This document shows, piece after piece, positions 16,392-24,829 of a DNA stretch of 49,990 bases (positions are counted from its first letter, which is position 1; each line of letters opens with the position of its first letter). Under the pieces are notes generated by a model that saw only the letters and a list, made by a program, of their open reading frames with translations, was not told the origin of the DNA and did not search any database. A program made the translations under genes and the position numbers. This DNA is from Paracoccaceae bacterium (GTDB lineage Bacteria > Pseudomonadota > Alphaproteobacteria > Rhodobacterales > Rhodobacteraceae). The stretch spans positions 1-49,990 of the forward strand of contig JAABTV010000006.1 of assembly GCA_011389685.1 (NCBI GenBank). Direction: 5' to 3'.

Positions 16392-17741
16392 ATGACCGCA
16401 ACCGCAGACACGATGCCCGTCACCGACCTGAAACAGGCCGCCACCGCGCTGATCGCCCGCAAGCGGCTCGTCGCCTTTGCCGCGCCGGCGGTGATCCTGG
16501 CCTATTTCGTCTATCTCTTCTTCGCCTTCGACATTCCCGGGCTGGTGGATCGCGCGCGGATGGACAATGCCGCGATCCTCGTGGCCGACAGCTACAGCTA
16601 CAAGACCCATGTCACCCGGGACAACCGCAGCGGCGGGCTGGTCTTTGCCATCGAGGGCGAGAACAAGGGCACATATCCCGAGGGCCTGGCCCCCGAATTC
16701 GTCACCCGAACCGGCGAGGAAGCGGTCTCCATCGCGCTCAAGGCCGGGGAAAGCGCCGAGATCGACGGCGCGACCCTGCGCTATACCCGCCCCGATTACG
16801 GCACCGTGACCGTGACGGTCGATGGCCGCGACATCCTGCTGGACACGCCTGACGGGCAGGTGCCCGACTGGATCAGCGCCAGCAGTTCCCGCGTCAACAT
16901 CACCGGCGCCGGGGGGCGCGCCGCCGTGACCCGCGCCCGGACCGAGGTTTTCCGCTATTCCCTCGGGTGGGAGCTGTTCTGGTTCACCCTCGACAGCCCG
17001 TTCTACGGCAAGGGCCTTGGCGAACTGGCGGGGCTTGCCCTGTCGGGCGAACGGGTCGTGCCGGAGAAGAGCAACGTCGCGGCCATGGTGCATGATTTCT
17101 GGAACAACCCTATGTGGCGCCACAAGGATGTGATCTGGGCGATCTTCGAAACCGTGCTCATGGCCTTTCTCGGCACCATGGGCGCGGCGCTGGTGGCGCT
17201 GCCGCTGGCGTTCCTCGCCGCGCGCAACTTTACCCGGCTGATGAGCATCCGTTTCGCGGTGCGCCGGTTCTTCGACTTCGTGCGCGGGGTCGATGGGTTG
17301 ATCTGGACCATCATCCTTTCCCGCGCCTTCGGCCCCGGCCCGATGACCGGCGCGCTGGCGATCCTGATCACCGACACCGGTAGCTTCGGCAAGATGTTCT
17401 CCGAGGCGCTGGAGAATGTCGATGACAAGCAGATCGAGGGCGTTGCCTCGACCGGGGCCAAGCCGATGCAACGCTATCGCTTCGGCGTGATCCCGCAGGT
17501 GACGCCGGTATTCCTCAGCCAGATCCTCTATTACCTCGAATCCAACACCCGCAGCGCCACGGTGATCGGGGCGATCACCGGCGGCGGCATCGGTCTGTTG
17601 CTGACCCAGGCGATCATCACCCAGAAGGACTGGGAAGAGGTTTCGTATTACATCGTGCTGGTGATCCTGATGGTGATCGCGATGGACTGGTTCTCGGGCT
17701 GGCTGCGCGGGCGTCTGATCGGCCGGAACGAGGCGCATTGA
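16392..17741 (+). CDS. phnE: Phosphonate ABC transporter permease PhnE (second copy, enlarged)
   Basis: A 449-residue second permease. One N-terminal membrane helix (about 28-48) is followed by a soluble stretch of roughly 170 residues rich in beta pattern, probably periplasmic. The standard permease domain then runs from about 240 to the end, with the EAA-like loop [21 protein letters not shown]. The two-permease arrangement with an enlarged second copy is known in Rhodobacterales and Rhizobiales phn operons. It begins 4 bp after the first phnE stop and its stop overlaps the next start by one base. Confidence 0.93.
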   Translation: MTATADTMPVTDLKQAATALIARKRLVAFAAPAVILAYFVYLFFAFDIPGLVDRARMDNAAILVADSYSYKTHVTRDNRSGGLVFAIEGENKGTYPEGLAPEFVTRTGEEAVSIALKAGESAEIDGATLRYTRPDYGTVTVTVDGRDILLDTPDGQVPDWISASSSRVNITGAGGRAAVTRARTEVFRYSLGWELFWFTLDSPFYGKGLGELAGLALSGERVVPEKSNVAAMVHDFWNNPMWRHKDVIWAIFETVLMAFLGTMGAALVALPLAFLAARNFTRLMSIRFAVRRFFDFVRGVDGLIWTIILSRAFGPGPMTGALAILITDTGSFGKMFSEALENVDDKQIEGVASTGAKPMQRYRFGVIPQVTPVFLSQILYYLESNTRSATVIGAITGGGIGLLLTQAIITQKDWEEVSYYIVLVILMVIAMDWFSGWLRGRLIGRNEAH

Positions 17742-18358
17742 TGGCGCGTCTCACTGCCGACACGCCGGTCATCCATCCCGATTGCGAGATCACCGAGACC
17801 CGTTTCGGCCATTATGTCGAGATCGGGCGCGGCAGCCGCGTGGCCCATTCGGTGATCGGCGATTACAGCTATTGCGACCGCTACGCCGACATCGCCAATG
17901 CGGATGTGGGCAAGTTCGCCAATATCGCCGCGCTCGCCCGGATTGGGGCGACGGATCACCCGCTGCATACCGCCGCCTGCCATCACTTTGTCTATCGCTC
18001 GCAGGATTACTGGGACGATGCGGATCGCGACGCGGATTTTTTTGCCCACCGGCAAGGCCGCCGCGCAGTGATCGGCCATGACACATGGATCGGCGCCGGC
18101 GCCATGGTGAAACCCGAGGTCACGCTGGGCCATGGCGCGGTGGTCGGCGCGGGCGCGGTGGTGACACGGGACGTGCCCGCCTACACCATCGTCGCGGGCA
18201 ACCCGGCGCGCCCACTGCGCAATCGCCAGCCCCCCGAAGTCGCCGAACGCCTGATCGCGCTGGCATGGTGGGATTGGGATCACGCCCGCCTGCGCGCCGC
18301 CCTGCCCGACTTCCGCGCCCTGCCCGCGCTGGAGTTTCTCGAAAAATATGGCGGTTAA
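17741..18358 (+). CDS. Hexapeptide-repeat acyltransferase of phosphonate locus
   Basis: A 205-residue left-handed beta-helix acyltransferase: hexapeptide repeats from about residue 8 to 150 ([61 protein letters not shown]) and a C-terminal helix. This matches the phn-linked hexapeptide transferase family (also called xenobiotic/chloramphenicol acetyltransferase-like). It may acetylate aminoalkylphosphonates or their products, a job done by the unrelated PhnO elsewhere; that is inference. The ATG overlaps the phnE stop (TGATG). Its end overlaps phnF by 4 bp, tail to tail. Confidence 0.87.
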   Translation: MARLTADTPVIHPDCEITETRFGHYVEIGRGSRVAHSVIGDYSYCDRYADIANADVGKFANIAALARIGATDHPLHTAACHHFVYRSQDYWDDADRDADFFAHRQGRRAVIGHDTWIGAGAMVKPEVTLGHGAVVGAGAVVTRDVPAYTIVAGNPARPLRNRQPPEVAERLIALAWWDWDHARLRAALPDFRALPALEFLEKYGG

Positions 18359-19074
18359 CCCTCGACCGTGAGCGTGACCCGATCCCCGGCAAAGACCGTG
18401 CGGCCATATTCCACCGGCTGGCCGTCGCCATCCACATTGACCCCGGTGCTGCGCAGCAACGGATCGCCCTCGCGCAGGTGCAGGTGCAGCGCCTGTGTGG
18501 CATCCGCCCGCACCGCCGTCAGCCGGGTCGAGGCGCGGGTATAGTCCGCCACACCGACCCGGGCCAGCGCGGCGGTGACCCCGGTTTCCTCGGCCAGCGC
18601 GTCGGCGATCCCGGCCAGACGGGTGGCCGGGAAAACGCTTTCGAAGATCGCGATCGGCTGACCATCGGCCAATGACAGCCCGTGACAGGCACAGACCGGA
18701 TCGCCCGGCCCCAGATCCAGCGCCCGCTGCTCGCCGGGCGTGGGTGCGCGGGTTTCGATGCTCAGGATACGCTTTTCGGGCCGGCGCCCGGCGGCGGCGA
18801 GGCTTTCGTGAAACCGCACCCGCTGCCCGATCGGATAATCCGTCGGCGCGGCGATCACGAACGCCCCGGATCCGCGCCGGGTGCGCACCAGATCCTCCTC
18901 GACCAATACGCCCAGCGCGTGGCGCACCGTGTGGCGGTTCACGCCGAACCGCTCGGCCAGTGCGGCCTCGGTCGGAAGCTTGTCGCCGGGACCATAGCGG
19001 CCTTCGGAAATGTCGGCGCGCAGCGCGTCCGAAATCGCCTGCCACAGCGGCGTTCTGTCGGGGCCGTTACGCAA
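18355..19074 (-). CDS. phnF: PhnF, GntR/HutC-family regulator of phn genes
   Basis: A 239-residue repressor-type regulator. Residues 8-75 form a winged helix ([20 protein letters not shown], then [14 protein letters not shown]) and residues 80-239 form the UTRA effector domain. The start is a TTG at 19072-19074 with AAGGGA about 10 bp upstream; no in-frame ATG exists nearby. It is divergent from phnG, separated by 82 bp that hold an AT-rich direct repeat, a probable operator. Confidence 0.9.
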   Translation of the reverse strand: MRNGPDRTPLWQAISDALRADISEGRYGPGDKLPTEAALAERFGVNRHTVRHALGVLVEEDLVRTRRGSGAFVIAAPTDYPIGQRVRFHESLAAAGRRPEKRILSIETRAPTPGEQRALDLGPGDPVCACHGLSLADGQPIAIFESVFPATRLAGIADALAEETGVTAALARVGVADYTRASTRLTAVRADATQALHLHLREGDPLLRSTGVNVDGDGQPVEYGRTVFAGDRVTLTVEG

Positions 19075-19110
19075 AATTCACAATTCCCTTCTGGCCAGAT
19101 GCGGGGCAAT

Positions 19111-19137
19111 CTGTCATGATATGTATAGTTGTATAGT
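19111..19137 (+). promoter_or_regulatory. phnF-phnG intergenic control site
   Basis: Two exact tandem copies of TGTATAGT (19122-19129 and 19130-19137) sit between divergent phnF and phnG. Just upstream lies CTGTCATGA (19111-19119), identical to a Pho-box half-site in the phnC promoter but without a good second half. The tandem AT-rich repeat is the best candidate for a PhnF operator; CTGTCAT may be a PhoB half-site. Both are inference. Confidence 0.55.
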
Positions 19138-19156
19138 ATTCCACGGATTTGTCGAG

Positions 19157-19612
19157 ATGCAAGATCAGGCGCCGGACAACACCCCGCGACAGGCATGGAT
19201 GGGCCTGCTGGCCCGCGCCGCCGAGGGCCGGGTTTCGGCGCTTCTTGACGCCGCCCTGCCGCGCCCGTCATTCGACTGGCTGCGCCCGCCCGAAACCGGC
19301 AGCGTCATGGTGCGGGGCCGCGCGGGGGGAACCGGCGCGCCCTTCAACCTGGGTGAAATGACGGTGACGCGCTGCGCCCTGCGGCTGGCCTGCGGCACAG
19401 TGGGCCACGCCTATGTCCAGGGGCGGCGCAAATCCGATGCCGAGGCCGCGGCGCTGGTCGATGCGCTGATGCAGACCGGGGCCGCCACGCGCCTGCGCAG
19501 CGAGGTGCTCGACGTGCTGCGCAGCGAGGCGCAGGCCCGTCGCGCCACCCGCGCCGACAAGGCCGCCGCCACCAAGGTCGATTTCTTCACCATGGTCCGG
19601 GGAGAGGATTGA
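19157..19612 (+). CDS. phnG: C-P lyase subunit PhnG
   Basis: A 151-residue subunit of the PhnGHIJ carbon-phosphorus lyase core. With PhnI, PhnH and PhnL it helps transfer the phosphonate to the ribose 1' position of ATP. The start at 19157 fits the family's usual length (about 150) and its RQAWMGLLARA opening. It heads a tightly packed phnGHI-HAD-phnJKLN operon. Confidence 0.94.
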   Translation: MQDQAPDNTPRQAWMGLLARAAEGRVSALLDAALPRPSFDWLRPPETGSVMVRGRAGGTGAPFNLGEMTVTRCALRLACGTVGHAYVQGRRKSDAEAAALVDALMQTGAATRLRSEVLDVLRSEAQARRATRADKAAATKVDFFTMVRGED

Positions 19613-19614
19613 AC

Positions 19615-20178
19615 ATGCAGACCGAGACCCTGTCCGGCGGTTTTGCCAGCCCCGCCACCGACGCCGCCCATGCCTTTCGCGCGGTGATGGAGGCGATGGC
19701 ACGCCCCGGCACATTGCACCACCTTGCCGGCGTGCAACCACCCGCGCCGCTGTCGCCCGCCGCGGCGGCGGTGCTGCTGACCCTGTGCGATGTCGACACG
19801 CCAATCTGCCTCGGCGGCGCGCATGATTGCGATGGCTTGCGCCGCTGGATCGCCTTTCACACCGGCGCGCCGCTGGTCGGAGCCGCCGACTGTGCCTTTG
19901 CGCTCGGGGCATGGGAGGATCTGCAACCGCTTTCCGCCTATCCCGAGGGCACGCCCGAATATCCCGACCGTTCGGCCACCCTGATCGTGGAATTGCCCCG
20001 CCTGAGTGCCGACGGCGCCACCCTGCAAGGCCCCGGCATCGCCGACCGCGCCGCGCTGTCGCTGCCCGACCTCGCCGCGTTCCAGTCCAACGCGGCGCGC
20101 TTCCCGCTGGGGCTCGATTTCATCTTCACCAGCGGCGATCTTGTCGCCGCCCTGCCCCGCAGCACAAGGGTGTCCTGA
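19615..20178 (+). CDS. phnH: C-P lyase subunit PhnH
   Basis: A 187-residue PhnH, a structural subunit of the C-P lyase core with a fold like PLP-dependent transferases but without cofactor. It has the typical opening GGFASPATDAAHAFRAVMEAM and a length close to the family's 190. GGAGAGG precedes the ATG at 19615. The stop overlaps the phnI start (TGATG). Confidence 0.95.
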   Translation: MQTETLSGGFASPATDAAHAFRAVMEAMARPGTLHHLAGVQPPAPLSPAAAAVLLTLCDVDTPICLGGAHDCDGLRRWIAFHTGAPLVGAADCAFALGAWEDLQPLSAYPEGTPEYPDRSATLIVELPRLSADGATLQGPGIADRAALSLPDLAAFQSNAARFPLGLDFIFTSGDLVAALPRSTRVS

Positions 20179-21266
20179 TGTATGTCGCAGTCAAAGGCGG
20201 CGAACGCGCCATCGAGAACGCCCATGCCTGGCTTGCCGAGGAACGCCGCGGCGACCCGAACGTCCCCGAACTCGGCGTCGCCCAGATCCGCGAGCAGATG
20301 ACGCTGGCGGTGAACCGGGTGATGGCCGAAGGGTCGCTGTTTGACCCGGACCTCGCCGCCCTGGCGATCAAGCAGGCGCGCGGCGACCTGATCGAAGCGA
20401 TCTTCCTGATCCGCGCCTATCGCACCACCTTGCCCCGCTTCGGGGCCTCGCGCCCGGTCGAGACCGCGGCCATGGACTGCGACCGCCGCATCAGCGCCAC
20501 GTTCAAGGATCTGCCGGGGGGACAGATCCTCGGACCGACCTTCGATTACACCCACCGCCTGCTCGATTTCAAACTTGCGGCGGAGGGCGACGTGCAACCC
20601 GCGCCCGAACGCGCGGCCGATCCCGCGCCCCTGCCACATGTCACCGAATTCCTGAACCGCGAGGACCTGATCGAAGCGGCCCCGCCCTGTGACACACCGC
20701 CACCCGACCTGACCCGTGACCCGCTCGAAATGCCCGCCGACCGCGCCCTGCGCCTGCAGGCGCTGAGCCGCGCCGACGAGGGTTTCTCGCTGGGGCTCGC
20801 CTATTCCACCCAACGCGGCTATGCGCGCAACCACGCCTTCGTGGGCGAGCTGCGCATTGGCACCGTGGCGGTCGAGATGGACATCCCCGAGCTGGGTTTC
20901 GCCATCGAGATCGGCGAGATTAGCCTGACCGAATGCGAGACCGTGAACCAGTTCACCGGCAGCAAGAGCGAACCGGCGAAATTCACCCGTGGCTATGGGC
21001 TGGTCTTCGGTCAGAGCGAGCGCAAGGCGATCTCGATGGCGCTGGTGGACCGGGCGCTGCGCTGGCAGGAACTGGGCGAGGATTACGAAGGCGCCCCCGC
21101 GCAGGACGCCGAATTCGTGCTGTATCATGCCGACAATATCCAGGCCACGGGCTTTCTCGAACATATCAAGCTGCCGCATTACGTCGATTTCCAATCCGAA
21201 CTGGAACTGGTGCGCAAGCTGCGCCGCGAGGCCGGAGCGGACCGCACCAACGAGGCCGCCGAATGA
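20178..21266 (+). CDS. phnI: C-P lyase subunit PhnI
   Basis: A 362-residue PhnI, the nucleosidase/transferase subunit that links the phosphonate to ribose while releasing adenine. The sequence opens with the conserved MYVAVKGGERAIENAH and shows SLGLAYSTQRGYARNHAFVGE in the middle. Length fits the E. coli protein. The start overlaps phnH by one base and the stop overlaps the HAD gene start by 4 bp. Confidence 0.96.
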   Translation: MYVAVKGGERAIENAHAWLAEERRGDPNVPELGVAQIREQMTLAVNRVMAEGSLFDPDLAALAIKQARGDLIEAIFLIRAYRTTLPRFGASRPVETAAMDCDRRISATFKDLPGGQILGPTFDYTHRLLDFKLAAEGDVQPAPERAADPAPLPHVTEFLNREDLIEAAPPCDTPPPDLTRDPLEMPADRALRLQALSRADEGFSLGLAYSTQRGYARNHAFVGELRIGTVAVEMDIPELGFAIEIGEISLTECETVNQFTGSKSEPAKFTRGYGLVFGQSERKAISMALVDRALRWQELGEDYEGAPAQDAEFVLYHADNIQATGFLEHIKLPHYVDFQSELELVRKLRREAGADRTNEAAE

Positions 21267-21859
21267 GTGTCGTCGTCTTCGATATCGGAAACGTGCTGGT
21301 GCAATGGGACCCCAGGCCCGCCTTTCGCCACATCTTCAGCACCGACTCCGAGATCGACGCCTTTCTCGAACGGACGGATTTCTTCGCCCGCAACCTGCGG
21401 GCGGATCGCGGCGAACGCTTTGGCACCCTGGCCGGCGAAATTCCCGACCCCAGGGATCGCGCGGCCTTTCGGGACTATGTCGACCGCTACGCGATGACCG
21501 TCCGGGATCCGATCGAAGGCACCTGGAGGCTGCTTGAAAGACTGCGCCGGCGCGGTCACGAGATTCACGCCATCACCAACTGGTCGGCCGAAACCTGGCC
21601 GATCGGCCTCACCCTGCATCCCCGGCTGCAAGAGGCGTTCGGCATCACCATCGTGTCCGGCAAGGTCGGCCTGACCAAACCCGACCGCAGAATCTTCGAC
21701 CTCTTTTGCCACCGCGCGGGGCTTCGGCACGGGGATTGCCTTTTCATCGACGACAGCGCCGCGAATGTGGACGGTGCCCGCGCCGCCGGACTCGACGCGC
21801 ACTGCTTCACCACGCCCGAAGCGCTCGAAGCCGACCTTGTGCAGAGGGAATTGCTGTGA
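21263..21859 (+). CDS. HAD-superfamily phosphatase embedded in the C-P lyase operon
   Basis: A 198-residue HAD phosphatase. Motif I is FDIGNVLVQWD (Asp 7; Gly replaces the usual second Asp, as in YihX-type sugar-1-phosphate phosphatases), motif II includes AITNWS, motif III the Lys of VSGKVGLTKPD, and motif IV FIDDSAANVDGA. A short cap lies between I and II. It sits between phnI and phnJ with ATGA and GTGA overlaps on both sides, so it is made in step with the C-P lyase core. E. coli has no gene here. A role on a ribosyl phosphate intermediate is plausible but unproven. Confidence 0.85.
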   Translation: MSVVVFDIGNVLVQWDPRPAFRHIFSTDSEIDAFLERTDFFARNLRADRGERFGTLAGEIPDPRDRAAFRDYVDRYAMTVRDPIEGTWRLLERLRRRGHEIHAITNWSAETWPIGLTLHPRLQEAFGITIVSGKVGLTKPDRRIFDLFCHRAGLRHGDCLFIDDSAANVDGARAAGLDAHCFTTPEALEADLVQRELL

Positions 21860-22713
21860 CCGACGCTGCCTATAACTTCGCCTATCTCGACGAACAGACC
21901 AAGCGGATGATCCGCCGTGCCATTCTCAAGGGATTGGCCATTCCGGGCTATCAGGTGCCCTTTGCCAGCCGCGAGATGCCGATGCCCTATGGCTGGGGCA
22001 CCGGGGGTGTGCAGCTCACCGCGGCGGTGATGTGCCCCGAGGACCGGTTCAAGGTGATCGACCAGGGCGCCGACGACACCACCAACGCGGTGTCGATCCG
22101 GGCCTTTTTCGAACGCACGGCGGGGGTTGCGGCCACCACAAGGACCGACGAGGCGACGCTGATCCAGACCCGCCACCGGATCCCCGAAGCCCCGCTCCGG
22201 GCCGGCCAGGTCCTGGTGTTCCAGGTTCCGATCCCCGAACCTCTGCGCTTTCTCGAACCGCGCGAAAGCGAAACCCGCAAGATGCATGCGCTTGAGGAAT
22301 ACGGGCTGATGCATGTGAAGCTCTACGAGGATATCAGCCGTCATGGCCATATCGCGACATCCTATGCCTATCCGGTGCAGGTCGAAGGGCGCTATGTGAT
22401 GGATCCCTCGCCGATCCCGAAATTCGACAACCCCAAACTCGGCGACTGTCCCGCCATTCAGCTCTTCGGAGCCGGGCGCGAACAGCGGATCTATGCGCTG
22501 CCGCCCTACACGCGGGTCGTCAGCCTGGATTTCGAGGACCACCCGTTCGAAGCCAGCAAGGCCGACCATCCCTGCGGCCTGTGCGGGGCAACCGACAGTT
22601 ATCTCGACGAGGTGATCATGGATGATGCGGGCCGGCGGATGTTCGTCTGTTCCGACACCGATTTCTGCGGGCAACGTCAGGCAGCCGGCCATCGTGGAAA
22701 GGACGCAGCATGA
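21856..22713 (+). CDS. phnJ: C-P lyase radical SAM subunit PhnJ
   Basis: A 285-residue catalytic subunit that breaks the C-P bond of ribosyl phosphonate by a radical S-adenosylmethionine mechanism. The C-terminal cysteines sit in HPCGLCGATDSY and CSDTDFC, matching the unusual Cys pattern of PhnJ (cluster ligands plus the thiyl-radical Cys). The start is GTG at 21856, overlapping the HAD stop (GTGA), and gives the YNFAYLDEQTKRMIRRA opening typical of the family. Confidence 0.96.
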   Translation: MTDAAYNFAYLDEQTKRMIRRAILKGLAIPGYQVPFASREMPMPYGWGTGGVQLTAAVMCPEDRFKVIDQGADDTTNAVSIRAFFERTAGVAATTRTDEATLIQTRHRIPEAPLRAGQVLVFQVPIPEPLRFLEPRESETRKMHALEEYGLMHVKLYEDISRHGHIATSYAYPVQVEGRYVMDPSPIPKFDNPKLGDCPAIQLFGAGREQRIYALPPYTRVVSLDFEDHPFEASKADHPCGLCGATDSYLDEVIMDDAGRRMFVCSDTDFCGQRQAAGHRGKDAA

Positions 22714-23552
22714 CCGACGCCCAAAATTCTTCAAAGAATTTTGCCAAGATTTTTCCGAAAAATCTTGCTGCGCAGGCGGCTCCGGCGCCGCTTCTGTCGG
22801 TCCGGGATCTGACCAAGAGCTATGGCGCGCATCTGGGCTGCGCCGATGTGTCCTTCGATCTGTTTCCCGGCGAGGTGATGGGCATCGTGGGCGAAAGCGG
22901 CTCGGGCAAATCCACGCTGCTGGGGTGCATGGCCGGGCATCTGCGCCCCGACGCGGGTGCGGTGATCTTCGACACACGGCGCGACGGGCCGCGTGACACC
23001 GTCACCATGTCCGAACCCGAACGCCGCATGTTGGGGCGCACCGACTGGGCCTTTGTCCACCAGAATGCCCGCGACGGTCTGCGCGTGGGGGTTTCGGCGG
23101 GCGGCAACGTGGGCGAGCGGCTGATGGCCGTGGGAGCGCGCCACTACGGCGACATCCGCGCCGCCGCCACCGACTGGCTGGGCCGGGTCGAGATCGCCCC
23201 CGACCGTATCGACGACCGCCCCGGCACCTTTTCCGGCGGCATGCAGCAAAGGTTGCAGATCGCGCGCAACCTGGTCACCGGGCCGCGGCTGGTGTTCATG
23301 GACGAACCCACCGGGGGTCTCGATGTCAGCGTGCAGGCGCGGCTGCTCGACCTGATGCGCGGGCTGGTGCGCGACATGGGCCTGTCGGCGATCATCGTGA
23401 CCCACGATCTGGCCGTCGTGCGGCTGCTGGCGGATCGGTTGATGGTGATGAAATCGGGCCATGTCGTCGAACAGGGGCTGACCGATCAGGTGCTGGATGA
23501 TCCGCAGCACGGCTATACGCAATTGCTGGTCTCCAGCGTGTTGCAGGTTTGA
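22710..23552 (+). CDS. phnK: C-P lyase ABC-type subunit PhnK
   Basis: A 280-residue ABC-ATPase-like protein that binds the C-P lyase core through PhnJ. Walker A GESGSGKST, signature TFSGGMQQRLQIARNL and Walker B LVFMDEPTGGLD are intact. Compared with E. coli PhnK, which starts just before LLSV, it has about 22 extra N-terminal residues of odd composition (NSSKNFAKIFPKNL region). These come from two perfect AT-rich palindromes in the DNA, which keep the frame open. The ATG overlaps the phnJ stop by 4 bp. Confidence 0.95.
   Translation: MTDAQNSSKNFAKIFPKNLAAQAAPAPLLSVRDLTKSYGAHLGCADVSFDLFPGEVMGIVGESGSGKSTLLGCMAGHLRPDAGAVIFDTRRDGPRDTVTMSEPERRMLGRTDWAFVHQNARDGLRVGVSAGGNVGERLMAVGARHYGDIRAAATDWLGRVEIAPDRIDDRPGTFSGGMQQRLQIARNLVTGPRLVFMDEPTGGLDVSVQARLLDLMRGLVRDMGLSAIIVTHDLAVVRLLADRLMVMKSGHVVEQGLTDQVLDDPQHGYTQLLVSSVLQV
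22722..22767. repeat. Twin AT-rich palindromes inside phnK
   Basis: Two perfect hairpins in tandem, one base apart: CAAAATTCTT/AAGAATTTTG (22722-22743, 2-base loop) and CAAGATTTTT/AAAAATCTTG (22745-22767, 3-base loop). They are far more AT-rich than anything else in the operon and lie at codons 5-20 of phnK, adding an extension absent from E. coli PhnK. This looks like a small dispersed repeat unit inserted in frame. No second copy was seen in the window. Confidence 0.8.
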
Positions 23553-23597
23553 GGCCATGGTCATGACCCGCGGCCGGTATCCGGAAGGATGGAAAAG

Positions 23598-24281
23598 ATG
23601 ATCAAGATCGAGAACCTGTCCAAGACCTTCACCCTGCACAATCAGGGCGGTGCGGTGATCCCGGTTATGGAAGGGGCCAACCTGACAGTGGGTGCGGGCG
23701 AATGCGTGGCGCTGGTCGGGGCCTCGGGTGCCGGCAAATCCACGCTGATGCGGATGATCTATGGCAATTACCTGACCGCCGGGGGCAGCATCCTTGTCGG
23801 CGATCTGGACGTGGCGCGCGCCCAGCCGCGCGAGATCATCCGCCTGCGCCGCGAGACGCTCGGCTATGTCAGCCAGTTCCTGCGCGTCGTGCCGCGCGTT
23901 CCCACCCTCGATGTGGTGGCCGAGCCGCTGCGCGCCCTCGGGATGGACGAATCCCGGGCCCGCGACCGGGCCGCCGCGATGCTGGCCCGGCTCAACATCC
24001 CCGAGCCATTGTGGGAGCTGTCGCCCACCACCTTTTCAGGCGGGGAACAGCAGCGCGTGAACATCGCGCGCGGCTTCGTGCGGGACTATCCGGCGCTGTT
24101 GCTCGACGAACCCACCGCAAGCCTCGATACCGCCAACCGCGCGGTGGTGCTCGGCCTGATCGAGACCGCCAAGGCGCGCGGCGCGGCCATCGTCGGGATC
24201 TTCCATGACGAATCGGCTCGGGCCCAGGTCTGCGATCGCGAGATCGACGTCACCGGCTTTGCCCCGGGCCGCGCGGCATGA
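23598..24281 (+). CDS. phnL: C-P lyase ABC-type subunit PhnL
   Basis: A 227-residue ABC-ATPase-like protein of the C-P lyase system (a triphosphate synthase partner with PhnGHI). Walker A GASGAGKST, signature TFSGGEQQRVNIARGF and Walker B ALLLDEPTASLD are intact. ATG codons at 23589 and 23598 are both in frame; 23598 is preferred because AAGG lies at a good distance. The stop overlaps phnN by 4 bp. Confidence 0.94.
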   Translation: MIKIENLSKTFTLHNQGGAVIPVMEGANLTVGAGECVALVGASGAGKSTLMRMIYGNYLTAGGSILVGDLDVARAQPREIIRLRRETLGYVSQFLRVVPRVPTLDVVAEPLRALGMDESRARDRAAAMLARLNIPEPLWELSPTTFSGGEQQRVNIARGFVRDYPALLLDEPTASLDTANRAVVLGLIETAKARGAAIVGIFHDESARAQVCDREIDVTGFAPGRAA

Positions 24282-24829
24282 CCGGCGGGCGGCTGATTGC
24301 GGTGGTGGGGCCATCGGGCGTGGGCAAGGACACGGTCATGGCTGGGATCGCCGCCGCCGCGCCCGCCCTGGTGCCGGTGCGCCGGGTCATCACCCGTCTG
24401 ACCGATGCCGGCGGCGAAAGCTTCGACGCGGTGAGCGAGGCGGAATTCGCGGACATGCGCGACGCGGGCGCCTTTTGCCTGCACTGGGGCGCGCATGGGC
24501 TGTTCTATGGCATTCCCGCCGAGGTTCTCACCGATGTGCGGGGCGGCGCCACGCGCATGGCCAACCTTTCGCGCGGGGTGCTGGAGCGCGCCGCCGAGCT
24601 GTTCCCGGCGCTGAGCGTCCTGCATGTCACCGCCGATCCCCGGGTCCTGGCGCTGCGCCTGTCGGGTCGCGGCCGGGAAAGCACCGATCAGGTGGCCCAG
24701 CGGCTGGCCCGGGCCGCCGCGCCATTGCCGCCGGGGCTGGACGTGATCACGATCGACAATGGCGGTGCCCTGCCCGAAACGGTGGCCCGGGCCGTGGCCG
24801 CGCTTCAACCGGAAAGGGCGAAGGCGTGA
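24278..24829 (+). CDS. phnN: Ribose 1,5-bisphosphokinase PhnN
   Basis: A 183-residue kinase of the guanylate-kinase fold that converts ribose 1,5-bisphosphate to PRPP, the last step of the C-P lyase route. P-loop GPSGVGKDT at 10-18 and the guanylate-kinase-like RRVITRLTDAGGESFD segment are clear. Start overlaps the phnL stop (ATGA). Its end overlaps the convergent DUF1045 gene by 25 bp. Confidence 0.93.
   Translation: MTGGRLIAVVGPSGVGKDTVMAGIAAAAPALVPVRRVITRLTDAGGESFDAVSEAEFADMRDAGAFCLHWGAHGLFYGIPAEVLTDVRGGATRMANLSRGVLERAAELFPALSVLHVTADPRVLALRLSGRGRESTDQVAQRLARAAAPLPPGLDVITIDNGGALPETVARAVAALQPERAKA

Noticed and set aside
21269..21310. Loss of the second Asp in the HAD motif I as a sign of inactivity
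   Set aside because: The D-x-G-N-V form is normal in YihX-type HAD phosphatases, so the enzyme is probably active.
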